Of a stretch of 19,277 nt of DNA, positions 15,510-19,277 are shown one piece after another; positions within the stretch are counted from its first letter, which is position 1, and each line of letters starts with the position of its first letter. A program made the translations under genes and the position numbers. Source of the stretch: an uncultured Pseudorhodobacter sp. (GTDB lineage: Bacteria; Pseudomonadota; Alphaproteobacteria; Rhodobacterales; Rhodobacteraceae). Below the pieces are notes generated by a model. That model ran no database searches. It was not told the origin of the DNA and saw nothing but the letters and a program-made list of their open reading frames with translations. Where the stretch lies: positions 1 through 19,277 of the forward strand of contig CAMFIX010000013.1 in NCBI GenBank assembly GCA_945952425.1, in the 5' to 3' direction.

Positions 15510-16043
15510 TCAGCCCTGCGACAAGGCGTCGGGCGGGACGAAATCGGTCAGCCAGACCCGGTTTTCCGACAAAAGGAACAGGTGGCCACCGCGCTGCAAC
15601 CGGCCCGCGGCCACGGTCAGAACGACGGGACGGCCATGTCGCGCCCCGACCTGCCGCGCCGTCTCTGCATCGGAGGACAGGTGCACATGCTGGCGCGTGC
15701 CGGGTTTCAGCCCCTCGGCCAGGATCGCGGGCAAGGCGGCAAGCGCGGTGCCGTGAAAGAGAAGCTCGGGCGGCTCAGCGGGGGCCAGCCCCAGATCGAC
15801 CTTGACCGAATGTCCCTGGTTGGCGCGGATGAAGGCGCCGTCCTCCGAAAGGGCAAAACGCTGCTTGCCGCTGTCGGCCACGATCTGCTCCAGCTCGGCG
15901 CGGGAGGCGATCAGGGGGGTGGCCGCCAGCAGGGCCGCGATCTCGACCCAACCTTGGGCGTCCATCGCCAGGCCCGCGCTGGCCGGATCATGGCGCAGGA
16001 CGAAGGACAGCCACTTGCTGGCCGCGACATTCTCCTGCGCCAT
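15510..16043 (-). CDS. kptA: RNA 2'-phosphotransferase (Tpt1/KptA family)
   Basis: A 177-residue member of the KptA/Tpt1 family, which removes an internal 2'-phosphate from RNA using NAD+, via an ADP-ribosylated intermediate. Conserved elements are seen in order: SKWLSFVLRHDP with R17-H18, FIRANQGHSVKVDL with R73 and H78, LFHGT (95-99), HVHLSSD (119-125) and LSENRVWLTDFVPP near the end. Length is normal. The ATG at 16043 is four bases after the aspS stop, and AAGGA inside the end of aspS is its ribosome-binding site, so it is translated from the aspS transcript. Bacteria lack the eukaryotic tRNA-splicing pathway that needs Tpt1, so its natural substrate here is open. Confidence 0.93.
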   Translation of the reverse strand: MAQENVAASKWLSFVLRHDPASAGLAMDAQGWVEIAALLAATPLIASRAELEQIVADSGKQRFALSEDGAFIRANQGHSVKVDLGLAPAEPPELLFHGTALAALPAILAEGLKPGTRQHVHLSSDAETARQVGARHGRPVVLTVAAGRLQRGGHLFLLSENRVWLTDFVPPDALSQG

Positions 16044-16047
16044 GGGT

Positions 16048-17826
16048 TCAGTCCTTCGGCACGACGCGCAGGCGAAGCTCGCGCAGCTGCTCGTTCAGGG
16101 GTTCGGAGGGCGCCCCCATCAGCAGGTCTTCGGCGCGCTGGTTCATCGGGAACATGATGACCTCGCGGATGTTCTGCTCGTCGGCCAAGAGCATCACCGC
16201 CCGGTCGATCCCCATGGCGCAGCCGCCGTGGGGGGGCGCGCCATATTTGAACGCCTTGACCATGCCGCCGAAGCGCTTGTCGACTTCCGAGTTCGGGTAA
16301 CCCGCCAGCTCGAAGGCCTTGTACATGATTTCCGGCTTGTGGTTGCGGATGCCGCCCGAAATCAGCTCATAGCCGTTGCAGGCCAGGTCATACTGATAGG
16401 CATAGACCGACAGCGGATCGCCCTGCAGCGCCTCAAGCCCCCCCTGCGGCATCGAGAAGGGGTTGTGGGAGAAGTCGATCTTGCCGTCGTCGGTCTTTTC
16501 ATACATCGGGAAATCGACGATCCAGGCGAAGCGGAAGGTGTTGGTTTCCGAGAGCCCCAGCTCGCGCCCGATCTCGTTGCGCGCCTTGCCCGCGAAGGCC
16601 TGGAAGGCCTCGGCCTTGCCGCCGAGGAAGAAGGCCGCGTCGCCCAGGCCGAGGCCCAGCTGCTGCCGGATGGCTTCCGTCCGTTCGGGGCCGATGTTCT
16701 TGGCGAGGGGGCCAGCGGCCTCCATGCCCGAGCCATCCTCGGCCTCGCGCCAGAAAATATACCCCATGCCCGGCAGCCCTTCCTTCTGGGCATAGGCATT
16801 CATCCGGTCGCAGAACTTGCGGCTGCCGCCCGTGGGTGCCGGGATGGCGCGGATTTCGGTGCCCTCCTGCTCCAGCAGCTTGGCGAAGACGGCGAAGCCC
16901 GAGCCGCGGAAGTGGTCCGAGACCACCTGCATCTTGATCGGGTTGCGCAGGTCGGGCTTGTCCGACCCATACCACAGGAGCGAGTCATTATACCGGATCA
17001 GCGGCCAGTCGGTCGCCGTCTTGCAATCGGGACGGAACTTCTCGAACAGGCCCTGGATCACCGGCTGGACGGCGGCAAAGACATCCTCCTGCTGGACGAA
17101 GCTCATTTCCACGTCAAGCTGGTAGAAGTCGGTCGGCGAGCGGTCCGCGCGGGGGTCTTCATCCCGGAAGCAGGGGGCGATCTGGAAGTAACGGTCAAAG
17201 CCCGCCACCATGATCAACTGCTTGAACTGCTGCGGCGCCTGGGGCAGCGCATAGAACTTGCCGGGGTGCAGGCGCGAGGGCACCAGGAAGTCGCGCGCGC
17301 CCTCGGGGCTGGAGGCCGTGATGATCGGCGTCTGGAACTCGTTGAAGCCCTGGTCCCACATCGCATTGCGCAGATGGCGCACCACGTTCGAGCGCAGCAT
17401 CATGTTGCGGTGCAGCTTCTCGCGGCGCAGGTCGAGGAAGCGATAGGTCAGGCGGGTTTCCTCGGGGTAATCCAGCTCGCCAAAGACCGGCATGGGCAGA
17501 TCGCCCGCCTCGCCCAGCACCGCCACCTCGGTCGCATAGACCTCGATCTCGCCGGTGGACAGCTTGGGGTTCACCAGGGAGGCATCGCGCGCCTTCACCC
17601 GCCCGTCGATGCGGATGACGGTTTCCGAGCGCAGCTTCTCGATGGCCGAAAACGCCGGGCTGTCGCTGTCGGCCAGAACCTGGGTGATGCCGTAATGGTC
17701 GCGCAGGTCGATGAACAAGACGCCGCCATGGTCGCGGACCCGGTGGACCCAGCCCGAAAGGCGGACGGTTTCGCCCACATGGGCTTTGTTCAAGGCGGCG
17801 CAGGTGTGGCTGCGATAGGCGTGCAT
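16048..17826 (-). CDS. aspS: Aspartyl-tRNA synthetase, probably non-discriminating
   Basis: A 592-residue class II synthetase charging tRNA-Asp, of bacterial type with the GAD insertion. An N-terminal OB-fold anticodon domain covers about residues 1-110 (VRLSGWVHRVRDHGGVLFID). Class II motif 2 is CFRDEDPRADRSPTDFYQLD and motif 3 is CAMGIDRAVMLLADEQNIRE. His33 in RVRDHGG corresponds to His31 of the Pseudomonas aeruginosa enzyme, a residue linked to charging both tRNA-Asp and tRNA-Asn. The start is placed at ATG 17826 (MHAYRSHTC), as in homologues that I recall, with AAAGGGG at correct distance; ATG 17832 would add only M-P. It is followed four bases later by kptA. Confidence 0.96.
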   Translation of the reverse strand: MHAYRSHTCAALNKAHVGETVRLSGWVHRVRDHGGVLFIDLRDHYGITQVLADSDSPAFSAIEKLRSETVIRIDGRVKARDASLVNPKLSTGEIEVYATEVAVLGEAGDLPMPVFGELDYPEETRLTYRFLDLRREKLHRNMMLRSNVVRHLRNAMWDQGFNEFQTPIITASSPEGARDFLVPSRLHPGKFYALPQAPQQFKQLIMVAGFDRYFQIAPCFRDEDPRADRSPTDFYQLDVEMSFVQQEDVFAAVQPVIQGLFEKFRPDCKTATDWPLIRYNDSLLWYGSDKPDLRNPIKMQVVSDHFRGSGFAVFAKLLEQEGTEIRAIPAPTGGSRKFCDRMNAYAQKEGLPGMGYIFWREAEDGSGMEAAGPLAKNIGPERTEAIRQQLGLGLGDAAFFLGGKAEAFQAFAGKARNEIGRELGLSETNTFRFAWIVDFPMYEKTDDGKIDFSHNPFSMPQGGLEALQGDPLSVYAYQYDLACNGYELISGGIRNHKPEIMYKAFELAGYPNSEVDKRFGGMVKAFKYGAPPHGGCAMGIDRAVMLLADEQNIREVIMFPMNQRAEDLLMGAPSEPLNEQLRELRLRVVPKD

Positions 17827-17863
17827 GGGCATCCCCTTTGCGAGGCGTCAGGATTTGGCGCCC

Positions 17864-17892
17864 GGTAGAGCGAAGCCGCCGCCGGAAGTCAA
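17864..17892 (-). promoter_or_regulatory. Candidate aspS promoter
   Basis: Read on the minus strand, TTGACT (17892-17887) is followed after 17 bases by TCTACC (17869-17864), giving a predicted start about 30 bases before ATG 17826. The -35 is good and the -10 poor. It lies between aspS and the inverted-repeat block, so aspS can be transcribed independently of the hydroxylase gene upstream. Confidence 0.4.
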
Positions 17893-17911
17893 GGGCAAGC
17901 GCCCCCCTGCC

Positions 17912-18019
17912 CTTTCATACTTGCCCAAATACTCCCTTGCGACCGAAGCCCCGAGGGTGGACGCCACAGACGGGGGCGCTGCCCCCGTGCCCCCGGAGAT
18001 ATTTGGGCAAGTATGAAAG
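17912..18019. repeat. Long inverted repeat, copy 1, with nested GC hairpin
   Basis: CTTTCATACTTGCCCAAAT (17912-17930) is perfectly complementary to ATTTGGGCAAGTATGAAAG (18001-18019), with near-pairing continuing inward (ATACTCC against GGAGATAT). The 70-base interior contains a second hairpin, ACGGGGGC (17970-17977) with GCCCCCGT (17981-17988). I recall similar intergenic elements in Rhodobacterales (C-rich hairpin, then CCCCGGAG, then ATTTGGGCAAG-TGAAAG). It lies between the hydroxylase gene and aspS, which point the same way. Confidence 0.75.
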
Positions 18020-18024
18020 AGGCT

Positions 18025-18103
18025 CTTTCAATTTGGTCCAAATACGCCCTTGCGGCGCCTCCGCGGGCGATGTCGCAAGAGAGTATTTGCGCCAAATTGA
18101 AAG
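18025..18103. repeat. Long inverted repeat, copy 2
   Basis: CTTTCAATTTGG (18025-18036) pairs with CCAAATTGAAAG (18092-18103), and AAATAC (18040-18045) with GTATTT (18083-18088). The three bases between are unpaired, and CTTGCG (18049-18054) pairs with CGCAAG (18074-18079) further in. The left arm is homologous to that of copy 1 (both end CCAAATAC-x-CCCTTGCG). It ends one base before the stop codon of the hydroxylase gene, where it may act as a terminator. Confidence 0.75.
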
Positions 18104-18104
18104 G

Positions 18105-19277
18105 CTAAAGCGCCTGGCCCGCCATCAGCCGCGGCAGCCGTCCCGAAAGGCCCGCCGCCTGACGCTGAAAGCCGCGTTTCACCCCGGGCAGCGCGTTGAC
18201 CAGGCCGAGCCCAAGGTCGCGCGCCAGGCGCAGCGCCGGGTTCTCGTTGGAAAACAGCCGGTTGATGCTGTCCATGCCCAGCGAGAGCGCGGTGACGTCG
18301 AAGCGGCGCCAGTGCTGATAGCGCTCCAGCACATCGAGCGCGCCGATGTCCTCGCCGCGGCGACGGGCCTCGGTCAGAACCTCGGCGAGGGCCGCCACGT
18401 CGCGCAGGCCGAGGTTGAGCCCCTGGCCCGTGATCGGGTGGACGCCGTGGGCGGCGTCGCCCACCAGCGCCAGGCGCGGGGCCACCCAGGTCTCGGCCAG
18501 GGTCAGGGTCAGCGGATAGGTGAAGCGGTCGCCGGCCAGGGCGATCTCGCCCAGGAAGTCGCCGAAGCGGGGCCGCAGCGCCGCCATGAAGCCCGTATCG
18601 TCGAGGGCCGCAATGCGGGCGGCCTCGGCCTCGCGCTCGGACCAGACGATGGAGGAATGGTGGCCGCCCGGCAGCGGCAGGATCGCCAGCGGGCCACCGC
18701 CCATGAAAAACTGATGCGCGGTGCCGTTGTGGGGCTTTTCGTGGCGGATGGCGGCGACCAGCGCGGTCTGGTGATAGCTCCACCCCTGGCGCTTGATGCC
18801 TGCACGGGCGGCCGTCCCCGAGGCGCGGCCGTCGCAGCCCGCGATCAGCGCCCCGGTCAGGCGGCGGCCGGAGGCGAGGGTGACGGCGCCCTCCTCTTGC
18901 GCGACCACCGTCTCGCCCGAGATCAGCGGGATGCCCGCGCGATCAAGCGCGGCCAGGAAGGCGGCGTAAAGGTGGCGGTCCTCGACCAAATAGCCCGAGG
19001 GGCCTTCCTCGAGATCGGCGGCGTCAAAGCGCAGGGCGAAGGGCGAGGCGCCCTCTCCGGCGCGGCCATCGCTGGCCACGACCTTGAGGATGGGTTGAGC
19101 GGTCAGGCCGGACCAAGCGCCGACCGCGGCCAAGAGGCGCTGTGAGGCCAGCGAGAGGGCGTAAGAGCGGCCGTCGAAGCCCGCCTCGGCTCGCGCCCGG
19201 GGCGGGCGGGCGTCGATCACGACCGAGGTGATCCCCCCCTGCGCCAGGGCCAGGGCCAGGGCTGGGCCGTTCAGCCC
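18105..19277 (-). CDS. UbiH/UbiF/COQ6-family FAD-dependent hydroxylase (5' end outside window)
   Basis: 391 codons of an FAD-dependent aromatic hydroxylase of the type that hydroxylates the ring in ubiquinone synthesis. The frame is open to the window edge and starts GLNGPALALALAQGGITSVV, the middle of the N-terminal GxGxxG dinucleotide-binding motif, so only about a dozen residues are missing. An internal GTG at 19220 is not the real start. GCDGRASGTAARAGIK is the family's DG motif region, and LALVGDAAHGVHPITGQGLN is the GD motif that binds FAD ribitol, as in UbiH, UbiF and UbiM. Which ring position it acts on cannot be decided here, so no symbol is given. The stop is directly followed by the long inverted repeats. 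Confidence 0.88.
   Translation of the reverse strand, partial: GLNGPALALALAQGGITSVVIDARPPRARAEAGFDGRSYALSLASQRLLAAVGAWSGLTAQPILKVVASDGRAGEGASPFALRFDAADLEEGPSGYLVEDRHLYAAFLAALDRAGIPLISGETVVAQEEGAVTLASGRRLTGALIAGCDGRASGTAARAGIKRQGWSYHQTALVAAIRHEKPHNGTAHQFFMGGGPLAILPLPGGHHSSIVWSEREAEAARIAALDDTGFMAALRPRFGDFLGEIALAGDRFTYPLTLTLAETWVAPRLALVGDAAHGVHPITGQGLNLGLRDVAALAEVLTEARRRGEDIGALDVLERYQHWRRFDVTALSLGMDSINRLFSNENPALRLARDLGLGLVNALPGVKRGFQRQAAGLSGRLPRLMAGQAL

Noticed and set aside
15802..17868. 688-codon plus-strand frame opposite aspS and kptA
   Set aside because: It is an antisense shadow in a high-GC region; it spans two confident genes and the aspS promoter and shows no family resemblance.
17887..18103. 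Short open frames through the long inverted repeats
   Set aside because: They are created by the repeats, have no start signals and no coding-type third-position bias.

Overview
The window is a gene-dense (about 92% coding), high-GC stretch of chromosome. It most likely comes from an alphaproteobacterium of the order Rhodobacterales (Rhodobacter/Paracoccus-like). The evidence is the strong G/C preference at third codon positions, the DUF484-xerC pair, a phosphatidylcholine synthase of the Pcs type, a DUF1467 protein, a non-discriminating-type AspRS, and intergenic palindromes of the kind I associate with this order. I see no phage, transposon, CRISPR, rRNA or tRNA; the genes are mostly core housekeeping.

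Layout. 1-1065: end of a DUF484 gene overlapping xerC (+). 1200-1880: an EF-hand protein (+). 1930-2637: phosphatidylcholine synthase (+), which meets pabC and pabB (-, 2671-4391) across two palindromic hairpins. 4618-6192: a 12-TM amino-acid permease (+), divergent from pabB and ending at a strong terminator. 6333-9662: carB (+), with its own promoter candidate and a very strong terminator. 9663-9927: a spacer holding a short coding-like fossil. 9928-10638: a second EF-hand protein (-), a paralogue of the first. 10870-11097: a small conserved protein (+) that may be leaderless. 11094-11789: a response regulator (-), divergent from a methylmalonyl-CoA epimerase/DUF1467 operon (+, 11904-12592). 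12522-13792: nitroreductase and EI24/CysZ-like membrane protein (-). 13915-14166: DUF167/YggU protein (+). 14206-17826: aspS, kptA, DUF1993 and GNAT genes, all on the minus strand, so read from right to left. 17912-18103: two homologous long inverted repeats. 18105-19277: a UbiH-family hydroxylase (-), its 5' end cut by the window edge.

How the genes relate. pabB and pabC together would make p-aminobenzoate for folate. carB makes carbamoyl phosphate for pyrimidines and arginine. The epimerase serves propionyl-CoA/methylmalonyl-CoA metabolism. aspS and kptA, four bases apart, are both tRNA/RNA-related. The rest look independent.

The least explained material is (1) the two EF-hand paralogues, 8 kb apart and in opposite orientation, which share their N-terminus, C-terminal motif and also an upstream DNA box plus leader; (2) the two adjacent copies of a long inverted repeat that differ by paired, compensatory changes; and (3) a family of TTTTCG-centred palindromes at gene ends, one of which forms the last codons of pabC.
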